64,000 nucleotides of DNA from Sphingobacteriales bacterium (GTDB lineage: Bacteria > Bacteroidota > Bacteroidia > Chitinophagales > Chitinophagaceae), in NCBI GenBank assembly GCA_016235125.1, contig JACRLZ010000007.1:248001-312000 (forward strand), given 5' to 3'. Positions within the stretch are counted from its first letter, which is position 1. Every line of letters begins with the position of its first letter. The notes below the pieces were generated by a model. The model was not told where the DNA came from, searched no databases, and saw nothing but the letters and a program-made list of their open reading frames with translations. Of the stretch, positions 16,727-24,063 are shown piece by piece. The position numbers and the translations under genes are program-made.

Positions 16727-17638
16727 TTAGACTAAAAATGATTTACCAACAAGTCGTTTACCGGAGTTTGCATCGTGTGTTGGTAAATAAATCGTCTTCC
16801 TTAAATTGGCATAGGATAACAACTTCGTGTAAGTTACGGCAGTTTTTATATAACTTGTATTAGCTCCGGGTAATTCTCCATTTATAACCTGTGCTTGGTC
16901 GTAAGAGGAATCTCCTGCAAAAATAATATCAAAATCGTCTGTTTTAAAAACCAATGAACTGTGTCCTGGTGTATGCCCTGGCGTAGGTATATACAGTAAG
17001 TCTTCCGTTTGAGTAATAGGAAATGCCTGATTGAAAACTTCAATCTTGTTTTGTCTATAATCCAATTTATTTGGGTTAAACCAAGATGGAAGAATGCTTT
17101 TAAATACATTATCTGGATGATTGTATTCAAAATTTCCAACCATAATTTCTTGTTTTGGAAAATATTTTAACCCGTCAATATGGTCAAGGTGCATATGCGT
17201 TAAAACTACCAACTTAATATCTTCGGTTTTAAGATTTATTTTATTTAATTGGTTATTTATCTCATTTTCTTTTTGAATTTTTACAGTACAAGCATTTTTG
17301 AATTGATAACGAGCATACCAACTTTCTTTTGAAAGGTATTTGTCAACTTCAGTGCTGTCAGCATTCTCGCCTGTGTCCACCAAAATGTTACCTTGTGGAT
17401 GCTCAATAGCCCAAACCCAAATCGGCATATACTCTGTGTAATATTTTGCAAGCAAAATATTTATTTTGGATAAAAAACCATTCCCTTTTTTGGTTTTGAA
17501 TGTGGTTTTTACAGCAACTGTTCCCACACATAGTCCATGAATTTTTACCTCTTGTCCCTTAACTTTTACAGAAGTTGTAACATTTTCATAAACGGGGTTG
17601 GGGTTGATGATACCTTTTTGATGTTCCATTTTTACCAT
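16727..17638 (-). CDS. MBL-fold hydrolase, AHL-lactonase-like
   Basis: A 303-residue metallo-beta-lactamase-fold protein. Zinc ligands are visible: HMHLDH (HxHxDH), HTPGHS, GDSSYD and a late LPTHD. The arrangement matches the AiiA-like N-acyl-homoserine-lactonase group, but other lactonases and hydrolases share it. The longer frame starts at 17674, but this ATG lies upstream of the -7 box, so the ATG at 17638 is chosen. It lies downstream of a Crp/Fnr gene on the same strand, with a 20-base palindrome between them. The pair looks more AT-rich than its neighbours, which hints at transfer. Confidence 0.8.
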   Translation of the reverse strand: MVKMEHQKGIINPNPVYENVTTSVKVKGQEVKIHGLCVGTVAVKTTFKTKKGNGFLSKINILLAKYYTEYMPIWVWAIEHPQGNILVDTGENADSTEVDKYLSKESWYARYQFKNACTVKIQKENEINNQLNKINLKTEDIKLVVLTHMHLDHIDGLKYFPKQEIMVGNFEYNHPDNVFKSILPSWFNPNKLDYRQNKIEVFNQAFPITQTEDLLYIPTPGHTPGHSSLVFKTDDFDIIFAGDSSYDQAQVINGELPGANTSYIKTAVTYTKLLSYANLRKTIYLPTHDANSGKRLVGKSFLV

Positions 17639-17656
17639 GATTTTATGTTCACGGTA

Positions 17657-17689
17657 CAAAGGTACTTGCATCATTCTGGTCAGAATGAT
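17657..17689 (-). promoter_or_regulatory. Promoter and palindromic operator of the MBL gene
   Basis: TACCTTTG (minus strand, 17664-17657) fits the -7 box. Immediately upstream is the palindrome ATCATTCTGGTCAGAATGAT (17670-17689), two 9-base arms around a 2-base centre. It covers the place where the -33 element should be. The adjacent Crp/Fnr protein is the obvious candidate ligand, which is inference. Confidence 0.65.
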
Positions 17690-17716
17690 AACAAAAGATA
17701 CAAAATTGAAGTGGCT

Positions 17717-18295
17717 TTATTTTTTAGCTAACCGATTTCTAATTCTGCTTAAAGATACTCTTGTAACTCCAAGAAATGAAGCTATTTGGTGTTGTGGAAT
17801 CCGTTGTAACAATTCTGGTCTGTCTTTGAGAAGCATTAAATATCTTTCTTCCGGGCTGTTCAATAAATATGAAATAAATAAGTCGTGTAGTAAAATAAAT
17901 CTTTGTTCTATTGCTTTTCTGATAAATTCGTTCATCTTCGGAAATATCTCATAAAGCTTCTCTTGTCCTTTATGAGTAAGAACTAAAACTTGGCATTCTT
18001 CCAAAGTTTCAATTGCCACTTTACTTGGTTTTCGTGAAAGAAAACTGTCATACGAACCTGCAAACATATTTTCGGTAAAAAAGTATGTTGAAAGTTCTTC
18101 GCCGTCTTTTTCGCAATAAAGTCTAATGCAACCTTTGATTAAATAAAAAACTTCGTTAGAAACTTTTCCAATGTCTAAAAGTTTTGTCTTTTTCTTGAAC
18201 TTCTTGGGTTCAAAATAGGACATAATTATTTTCAATTCGCTGTCGTTGAAGTCAGTGAATTGTCTAAAAGTCTCTATTTTTTCTTGTTCGTTCAT
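17717..18295 (-). CDS. Crp/Fnr-family transcriptional regulator
   Basis: A 192-residue regulator. The N-terminal cyclic-nucleotide-binding-like domain includes EVFYLIKGCIRLYCEKDGEE and FFTENMFAGSYDSFL. The C-terminal winged helix has IPQHQIASFLGVTRVSLSRI as its recognition region. No cysteine cluster for an iron-sulfur sensor is present, so it is not a classical Fnr. It lies upstream of the MBL hydrolase and probably controls it through the palindrome at 17670-17689. It may also control its own gene. Confidence 0.88.
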   Translation of the reverse strand: MNEQEKIETFRQFTDFNDSELKIIMSYFEPKKFKKKTKLLDIGKVSNEVFYLIKGCIRLYCEKDGEELSTYFFTENMFAGSYDSFLSRKPSKVAIETLEECQVLVLTHKGQEKLYEIFPKMNEFIRKAIEQRFILLHDLFISYLLNSPEERYLMLLKDRPELLQRIPQHQIASFLGVTRVSLSRIRNRLAKK

Positions 18296-18408
18296 TTCTT
18301 GTTATCGGGTTCGGTCGGGTTGTGTCTTAGCCCCTTAAATGACTGGACTAAAATGGAAAATCATTTTCAACCAAAATCAGAACAAACACATTCAGGCCTA
18401 AAAACATA

Positions 18409-18768
18409 CTATTTTTTATACTTCGGCTGGTATAACTGCACATAAAAATCTCCCGGCACTTTAAAATGAGTGACAAATCCATAACCATGGTCTTCAATTT
18501 CTCCTTTAAACACAACACCCTTTGATTTCAGTTCATCCACGGTTTGATGAATATTATCGCAGTAAAATGAAATATCATGAGTGCCGGAGGGGGCGCCTTC
18601 TTCTCCGCTGTTCTCTGCCGGGTGTACACCCATATCGGCTTCAGGCAAGTCAAAGATCAGCCAGCCATCACCCACATTGGTTGCTCTAAAGCCCAGTTTA
18701 TCCCGCAGAAAAGCTCTCAGACCTGCAGGGTCAGAGCTGTAAAACATGGTATGCACTCCGGTAATCAT
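18409..18768 (-). CDS. VOC-superfamily protein
   Basis: A 119-residue glyoxalase/bleomycin-resistance-fold protein. It has the opening GVHTMFYSSDPAGLRAFLRD, a central DISFYCDNIHQTVDELKSKG and the terminal strand FYVQLYQPKYKK. The usual metal-binding pattern is partly kept (His6, His in HDISF, and Gln rather than Glu near the end). Substrate unknown. It is divergent from murB. Confidence 0.82.
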   Translation of the reverse strand: MITGVHTMFYSSDPAGLRAFLRDKLGFRATNVGDGWLIFDLPEADMGVHPAENSGEEGAPSGTHDISFYCDNIHQTVDELKSKGVVFKGEIEDHGYGFVTHFKVPGDFYVQLYQPKYKK

Positions 18769-18819
18769 GATTTTTGCTTTTGGTGAAACAAGTGTACTAA
18801 AATTCAGGATGTTTGCATT

Positions 18820-19851
18820 ATGAAAGTTCAGGAAAATATTTCACTCCGGCCATACAATACTTTCGGCATTGACGCAAAGGCCAGGTATTTCGCAAAATTC
18901 AAAGACATTGACGAGCTGGAAGAACTTACAACCCACGGCTCACGACTCACGACTCTCATCCTCGGAGGCGGTAGCAACATTCTCTTTACAAAAGACTACG
19001 ACGGATTTGTGTTGAAAAATGATATTACCGGAATTGAAGAACTACATGAAGACAGTGAATATGTGTATGTGAAAGCAGGGGCTGGAGAGAACTGGCATCA
19101 TTTCGTTTTATACTGTATTGAAAGAAACTGGGGTGGACTGGAAAATCTTTCGCTGATACCAGGCAACGTCGGTGCATCACCTATGCAGAACATCGGAGCA
19201 TATGGTGTGGAGCTAGACGATGTGTTCAACAGCCTTGAAGCCTATCATTTCCACGATAAAAAGCTGATAACTTTTACAAAGGCTGACTGTGAGTTTGGCT
19301 ACCGGGACAGTGTTTTCAAAAAGAAGTTCAGGGATCAGTTTGTAATACTTACTGTTACTTTTCAATTAAGAAAAAAACCAATCTTTCATACCAGTTACGG
19401 AGCTATAGAACCGGAGCTGGAAAGAATGGGAGTGAAAGAGCTTTCCATTAAAGCTATTTCCAATGCTGTTATCAATATCCGCACCTCCAAACTGCCCGAT
19501 CCAAAACTTATAGGCAATGCCGGAAGCTTTTTCAAGAATCCTGTTGTGGAAATTGACAAATGTCAATCGCTGCAATCAAAATTTCCCGGTATTATTGCAT
19601 ATCCGGTTGCCGGTAACAGAATGAAACTGGCAGCCGGCTGGTTGATTGATCAATGTGGCCCAGATAAGACCGGTACAAGCTGGAGAGGATTCCGAAAGGG
19701 CGATGCAGGTTGTTATGAAAAACAGGCTCTTGTACTCATAAACTACGGGAATGCTACCGGAAAAGAAATATATAGTTTAAGTGAAGAAATTTTATTGAGT
19801 GTAAAAGAAAAATTCGGAGTGATTCTTGAACGGGAAGTTAATATTTTTTAA
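18820..19851 (+). CDS. murB: UDP-N-acetylenolpyruvoylglucosamine reductase
   Basis: A 343-residue cytoplasmic flavoenzyme that reduces enolpyruvyl-UDP-GlcNAc to UDP-MurNAc for peptidoglycan. It is of the E. coli-like type: the opening PYNTFGIDAKA, the FAD-binding LILGGGSNILF, the PMQNIGAYGVEL block, YRDSVFK, NAGSFFKNP with the catalytic Ser, and a late glutamate near EILLSVKEKFG. Just before LILGGG, the segment TTHGSRLTTL is encoded by a repeat also found in the PPTase gene at 34612. Catalytic motifs are intact. Confidence 0.94.
   Translation: MKVQENISLRPYNTFGIDAKARYFAKFKDIDELEELTTHGSRLTTLILGGGSNILFTKDYDGFVLKNDITGIEELHEDSEYVYVKAGAGENWHHFVLYCIERNWGGLENLSLIPGNVGASPMQNIGAYGVELDDVFNSLEAYHFHDKKLITFTKADCEFGYRDSVFKKKFRDQFVILTVTFQLRKKPIFHTSYGAIEPELERMGVKELSIKAISNAVINIRTSKLPDPKLIGNAGSFFKNPVVEIDKCQSLQSKFPGIIAYPVAGNRMKLAAGWLIDQCGPDKTGTSWRGFRKGDAGCYEKQALVLINYGNATGKEIYSLSEEILLSVKEKFGVILEREVNIF
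18930..18957. repeat. Family B repeat inside murB
   Basis: ACCCACGGCTCACGACTCAC, then GACTCTC. It encodes TTHGSRLTTL, nearly the same peptide in the same frame as the PPTase copy (TTHDSRLTTL). Confidence 0.75.
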
Positions 19852-19908
19852 AACTCTTAAAGCAGCAGTTTGTTTTCCTAACTTGTCTCTCAATCAAAAA
19901 CCTTTGTT

Positions 19909-20805
19909 ATGAGAAAGCTTATTTTATCTGCACTTATTCTTTGTCTTATTTCTGCAACAGCCAAATCACAGGATAGAATTTACCGGAATAACGGTAAAGT
20001 AATAGAGGCTAAAATTATAGAAGTAGGATCGACTGAAGTAAAATACAAGGATTACAATAATCCCGATGGCCCTGTTTATGTATTGGAAACAGACTTGATA
20101 AAAAAAATTGTTTATGAGAATGGCAAGGAAGAAAAATTCAAAGAATCCATGAAAGACCCTGAAAGATATACGGGTCAACGAAATACTGCGATTAAAGTAA
20201 ATTTTCTTTCTGCTCTTTATGGCTATTCTGAAATAAGTTTTGAAAAAAGTACCGGCGTAGGAAAGGGGTTTGAACTGTCGCTGGGAATAATTGGAGCCGG
20301 AAAGGCAGGCGTACTTTATTACGACTTCAATCAATTGGGCGAAGTCAAAAGAAGTCCCTTCGGTTTTTTCGTTTCCGGAGGATTTAAGTTCAGCAAGCTG
20401 CCAGACTTTATTTTGTTTGGCAAAACCAGGTTTACACACCTGATGCAGGGAACTTATGCCAAGCCTGCTCTTTATTTCGGTTCATACAAAGAAAACCAGG
20501 TACAGGAAAAGGCCAACAATTTATTCGTTGTCGGCAAGCAGAATGTAACTTTCGGGGCATTGCAACTGGAATTGGGAAAACAATGGGTATTGGGCGATAA
20601 CTTTGTTTTGAATACCTATTCCGGCTTAGGTATCGGTTTTGACAATAAAAAAGAAGGTGTCAAGTATCTTAATCAGGGTCCTTATTATTATGAAAATCTT
20701 ACAGCTTTTAATTATGTGAATGCAAGGGGAGGTAAAAGCCCCGGCTTATCAGTTACATGGGGCATAAAACTCGGATGGTTACTGGATAATAAAAAAGAAA
20801 AATAA
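19909..20805 (+). CDS. Exported protein, probable outer-membrane beta-rich protein
   Basis: A 298-residue protein with signal peptide MRKLILSALILCLISATAKS. Residues 24-75 look like a small beta domain (RNNGKVIEAKIIEVG, KYKDYNNPDGPVYVL), common in Bacteroidota envelope proteins. The remainder has alternating hydrophobic and aromatic strands (GFFVSGGFKFSKLP, LSVTWGIKLGW), suggesting a beta-barrel. Exact family not recognised. It stands alone and ends in a strong terminator. Confidence 0.65.
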   Translation: MRKLILSALILCLISATAKSQDRIYRNNGKVIEAKIIEVGSTEVKYKDYNNPDGPVYVLETDLIKKIVYENGKEEKFKESMKDPERYTGQRNTAIKVNFLSALYGYSEISFEKSTGVGKGFELSLGIIGAGKAGVLYYDFNQLGEVKRSPFGFFVSGGFKFSKLPDFILFGKTRFTHLMQGTYAKPALYFGSYKENQVQEKANNLFVVGKQNVTFGALQLELGKQWVLGDNFVLNTYSGLGIGFDNKKEGVKYLNQGPYYYENLTAFNYVNARGGKSPGLSVTWGIKLGWLLDNKKEK

Positions 20806-20815
20806 TTTCATTAAA

Positions 20816-20840
20816 GCGCCCCGGTTTACGGGGCTTTTTT
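20816..20840 (+). terminator. Rho-independent terminator
   Basis: Stem GCCCCG / CGGGGC followed by six T. It closes the envelope-protein gene. The stop codon of the convergent AAA ATPase gene overlaps the T-run. Confidence 0.85.
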
Positions 20841-22362
20841 ATGCCTCTTCATCAAATTCAAAATCCTTTTCATTAAAATTCATCATACTGCCTACAAGGT
20901 CTTTGAACTCCACTTTGCTTTCAAACATTTTTTTACTGATAAGAGAGTAGGAGGCAAGACCATGTAAAACAAACTCCATCAGCAGAGCAGCCTGCTCTTC
21001 ATTGGCTTTTGGAAAAAGCTTTTTTACCAGGGGATGAAGACCGTCAACTTTGTACAGCAGTAATATTTTGTCCTTATCAGAAGTATTAAATGAGATATTC
21101 AGGCTGTTGCCCTTATCAAACCAATGGGTAATGGAACGATAAGGGTTATCATCCTTTTGTTCTTCCTGTGAAGGTTTGCCTGTAGTCCTTCTTTTTTTCA
21201 ATTGTTCCGGATTGGGAAAATAGTTGATGAACTGGGAACGGATGGCTTTATCCACTAAGTTCATTGCCACCTGGTAGGGTCCTTCCTGTTCACCTTCATA
21301 CACCAGTTCTACTTTTCCTGTAATGGATGGTATGATGCCTGCCAGGTCGCTGATCCATACCTGCGTCTTTTTCTCATTGTTCATGATTGCTCTTCTTTCT
21401 GCAGCGCTGATGGCATTTTCAAATGCTGAGATGCTGAGCCTTGCACTTACACCACTTTTTTTATCTACAAATTCACTGCTTCTTGCTTCAAAAGCCACCT
21501 GTTCAATCAATCGCTTCACCAGGTCACTCACTTTTACTTTTTCTTTTTGTTCTGCTGCAATTACAGATTCCTGTTCAGTTATTTCCAGTGCATTCTCCAA
21601 TGATTTTGGATAATGAGTGAGTATCTGGCTTTCGATACGGTCTTTTAACGGAGTAACGATTGAACCACGGTTGGTATAATCTTCCGGGTTGGCGGTAAAG
21701 ACAAATAAGATATCAAGCGGCAACCTTAACTTAAAACCCCTTATCTGTACATCGCCTTCTTCCAAAATATTGAACAAAGCCACCTGTATTCTTGCCTGAA
21801 GATCGGGCAGCTCATTAATTACAAAGATTCCACGGTTGCTTCTTGGTATGATACCGTAATGTATCACTCTATCATCAGCAAAACTTAATTTGAGATTTGC
21901 AGCTTTGATAGGATCAATGTCACCGATAAGATCTGCGACACTTACATCAGGCGTAGCTAATTTTTCTCCGTATCGTTCACTGCGATGAATCCAGTGAATA
22001 GCGGTTTCATCACCATGCGTTGCTATTTCTTCCTGTGCGAATTTTGAAACAGGGTTGATGGGATCGTCGTTGATCTCGCTGTGTGCAACACAGGGAATAT
22101 ATTCATCGAGCAAGTCAATCATCCGCCTTGCCATTCTTGTTTTAGCCTGTCCCCTTAATCCAAGAAAAAGAATATTGTGTTTGCTGAGCAATGCTCTTTC
22201 CACATCGGGTATCACACTGTCTTCATAGCCAACAATACCAGGGAAAGTCGTTTCACCCTTTTGCAGTTTTGTAATCAGGTTTTGGCGAATCTCTTCTTTG
22301 ATGCTTTTGGGTTTGTAGCCAGAAGCCTTTAATTTACCGAGGGTTTTTATTGTCTGAACCAT
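20839..22362 (-). CDS. AAA+ ATPase, Mg-chelatase/MoxR-like
   Basis: A 507-residue ATPase. Walker A is GLRGQAKT near residue 75. FVINELPDL is the Walker B region and FVFTANPEDYTNRG is sensor 1. The layout resembles ChlI/BchI and MoxR ATPases, which work with VWA proteins, and a VWA gene lies just upstream in the same direction. This suggests a chaperone or remodelling pair with an unknown client. The ATG at 22362 and the first codons (MVQT) lie inside an inverted repeat bounding the GxxExxY gene, so the native start may have been replaced. The longer frame to 22452 overlaps that gene and is unlikely. Confidence 0.85.
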   Translation of the reverse strand: MVQTIKTLGKLKASGYKPKSIKEEIRQNLITKLQKGETTFPGIVGYEDSVIPDVERALLSKHNILFLGLRGQAKTRMARRMIDLLDEYIPCVAHSEINDDPINPVSKFAQEEIATHGDETAIHWIHRSERYGEKLATPDVSVADLIGDIDPIKAANLKLSFADDRVIHYGIIPRSNRGIFVINELPDLQARIQVALFNILEEGDVQIRGFKLRLPLDILFVFTANPEDYTNRGSIVTPLKDRIESQILTHYPKSLENALEITEQESVIAAEQKEKVKVSDLVKRLIEQVAFEARSSEFVDKKSGVSARLSISAFENAISAAERRAIMNNEKKTQVWISDLAGIIPSITGKVELVYEGEQEGPYQVAMNLVDKAIRSQFINYFPNPEQLKKRRTTGKPSQEEQKDDNPYRSITHWFDKGNSLNISFNTSDKDKILLLYKVDGLHPLVKKLFPKANEEQAALLMEFVLHGLASYSLISKKMFESKVEFKDLVGSMMNFNEKDFEFDEEA

Positions 22363-22830
22363 GATTGGGGTGGATTTAATGATTTTCATGAGTAACAGAA
22401 GGTTTAAATTTTTGATTTTCCAATCTTTTGAACTCAAGGCTGATACTTCCAAAGTTTATTAGGAGGCCAACCTGTACATTATATGCTTCAAGATAGTTTT
22501 TCGCCTGCGCCAGGTGAACATTTTCCAGTTGTATAATTGCCTTTAACTCCACCATGATCTTTTCTTCAACAAAAAAATCAACTCTTCTTTCACCAATATT
22601 TCTCCCCTTATAATAGATAGGCATACTTAGCTCTCTTGCGAATCTAAGGCCTGCCTCTTGCATCTCTATCTCTAAAGCTCTTTGATAAATTACTTCCTGA
22701 AAGCCATTGCCCAGCGCTGAATGTACTTTCATTGATGAGCCAATGATTTTCTCGGTAATTTCTTTGAATTTATATTCAGCCATATTTCTCTTTTAAATCA
22801 TCACCATCTCCCCAAATCATGGTTCAGACA
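22351..22830. mobile_element. GxxExxY gene cassette bounded by inverted repeats
   Basis: TGTCTGAACCATGATTGGGG at 22351-22370 is matched in inverted orientation at 22810-22830 by TGTCTGAACCATGATTTGGGG-type sequence, differing by one extra T. Similarity continues inward more weakly (GAT and ATGATTT words) for about 40 bases. The interval holds a single gene. No transposase and no clear target duplication are visible. The mobility is inferred. Confidence 0.6.
22376..22783 (-). CDS. GxxExxY protein
   Basis: A 135-residue protein with the name-giving motif GFQEVIY near residue 27. A PD-(D/E)XK-like core follows: RRVDFFVEEKIMVELKA, with Asp, Glu and Lys in the expected order. The family is abundant and often multicopy in Bacteroidota and has no established function. 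A nuclease-like fold is the usual prediction. It is inserted between a VWA gene and its AAA partner, all on the minus strand, and lies inside inverted repeats. Confidence 0.85.
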   Translation of the reverse strand: MAEYKFKEITEKIIGSSMKVHSALGNGFQEVIYQRALEIEMQEAGLRFARELSMPIYYKGRNIGERRVDFFVEEKIMVELKAIIQLENVHLAQAKNYLEAYNVQVGLLINFGSISLEFKRLENQKFKPSVTHENH

Positions 22831-22831
22831 T

Positions 22832-23929
22832 TTAATAAACCGTTTTTCTCTTCCCGCTTTCAAAATCCTTAAATATAAATGCTCCTAATTTGTCAAGCGA
22901 GGCAAAAAATGCCTTACCATTATTCATTTCAGTAAACTCCTGTACAAACCGCTGCAGGTAAGGATCGGTTGCAATCATAAAAGTAGTAATCGGTATTTTC
23001 AATTTCTTGCATTGCGCTGCAAGATTGATACATCGGTTCACCACTTTTCTGTCAAGACCAAAAGCATTTTTATAATACCGCTTTCCGATCTTCAGACAGG
23101 TTGGCTTGCCATCCGTGATCATGAATATTTGCTTATTCGGATTCTTCCTTCTTCTTAAAATATCCATGGCTAATTCCAAACCAGCTACCGTGTTTGTGTG
23201 ATAAGGGCCAACCTGGAGATAGGGGAGATCTTTTACTTCAATCGGCCATGCATCATTGCCAAACACTACAATATCCAATGTGTCTTTAGGGTATTTTGTA
23301 GTTATCAGTTCGCTCAAGGCCATCGCCACTTTTTTGGCAGGAGTGATCCTGTCCTCACCATATAAGATCATGGAATGAGAAACATCAATCATCAATACCG
23401 TGGAAGTTTGAGCTTTGAAATCCGTTTCCCTGATACTCAGATCATCTTCCCGCATCTGAAAACTATCAATACCATGATTGATCTGTGCATTGCGGATGCT
23501 TTCGGTAAAGTCAATCTGCTCCAGCATATCGCCAAACTGAAACTGCCTTGTCTCCGGATTTATTTCATCTCCCTGCCCCGGTTTGAAGCTATGGTGGTCG
23601 CCTTGTTTCGTTTTCTTTAGTTTCCCAAATATTTCCTCCAGACTTCTTTTTCTGATTCCCTGTTCTGTTTTGGGTGTGATCTTTATTTGTCCTTTCTCGT
23701 TGTCATCAGTTATATATCCTTTCTCTTTCAGTTCATCAATAAAATCACCCATGCCATATTCATCATCGGTGAGCTGGTATTTTTTATCCAGTTCATTCAA
23801 CCATTGCAGGGCCTCAGCCACATCGCCACTGGTATAAGTGAGGAGTTGCATAAAGAGATCAAGCAATTGCTCAAACCGGCTTTTGCCTTCTGCATTAGGG
23901 TCAAACTTTGTAAAGTGAAAACCTTTCAT
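22832..23929 (-). CDS. VWA-domain protein, partner of the AAA ATPase
   Basis: A 365-residue protein. The N-terminal half is helical and charged. The C-terminal von Willebrand A domain carries a MIDAS motif (MIDVSHSM, DxSxS) near residue 185, followed by the conserved MITDGKPTC block. No signal peptide, so it is cytoplasmic. The ATG at 23929 (MKGFHFTKFDPN) is preferred to a TTG at 23980. Such proteins pair with MoxR/ChlI-type ATPases for protein remodelling or metal insertion. Here the partner gene is 470 bases downstream, beyond the GxxExxY cassette. Confidence 0.83.
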   Translation of the reverse strand: MKGFHFTKFDPNAEGKSRFEQLLDLFMQLLTYTSGDVAEALQWLNELDKKYQLTDDEYGMGDFIDELKEKGYITDDNEKGQIKITPKTEQGIRKRSLEEIFGKLKKTKQGDHHSFKPGQGDEINPETRQFQFGDMLEQIDFTESIRNAQINHGIDSFQMREDDLSIRETDFKAQTSTVLMIDVSHSMILYGEDRITPAKKVAMALSELITTKYPKDTLDIVVFGNDAWPIEVKDLPYLQVGPYHTNTVAGLELAMDILRRRKNPNKQIFMITDGKPTCLKIGKRYYKNAFGLDRKVVNRCINLAAQCKKLKIPITTFMIATDPYLQRFVQEFTEMNNGKAFFASLDKLGAFIFKDFESGKRKTVY

Positions 23930-24003
23930 GGCTTTACAAGTTACGACAAATACTTTGTCAGGGGATTCGTTTAAAGACAATCTGACTAAATAGTGACCTT
24001 AGA

Positions 24004-24039
24004 AAAATTTAAACCCTCCCCGATGAATCGGGGAGGGTT
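24004..24039 (-). terminator. Terminator of the DUF2723 gene
   Basis: Nearly perfect 12-13 bp hairpin AACCCTCCCCGAT / ATCGGGGAGGGTT. On the minus strand it is followed by TTTAAATTTTT. It separates the DUF2723 gene from the VWA gene downstream. Confidence 0.75.
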
Positions 24040-24063
24040 CAATCTGCAATTATATACTGAAAT

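Noticed and set aside
22376..22783. A transposase inside the inverted repeats
   Set aside because: The only gene is GxxExxY; no DDE or HUH motif is present.
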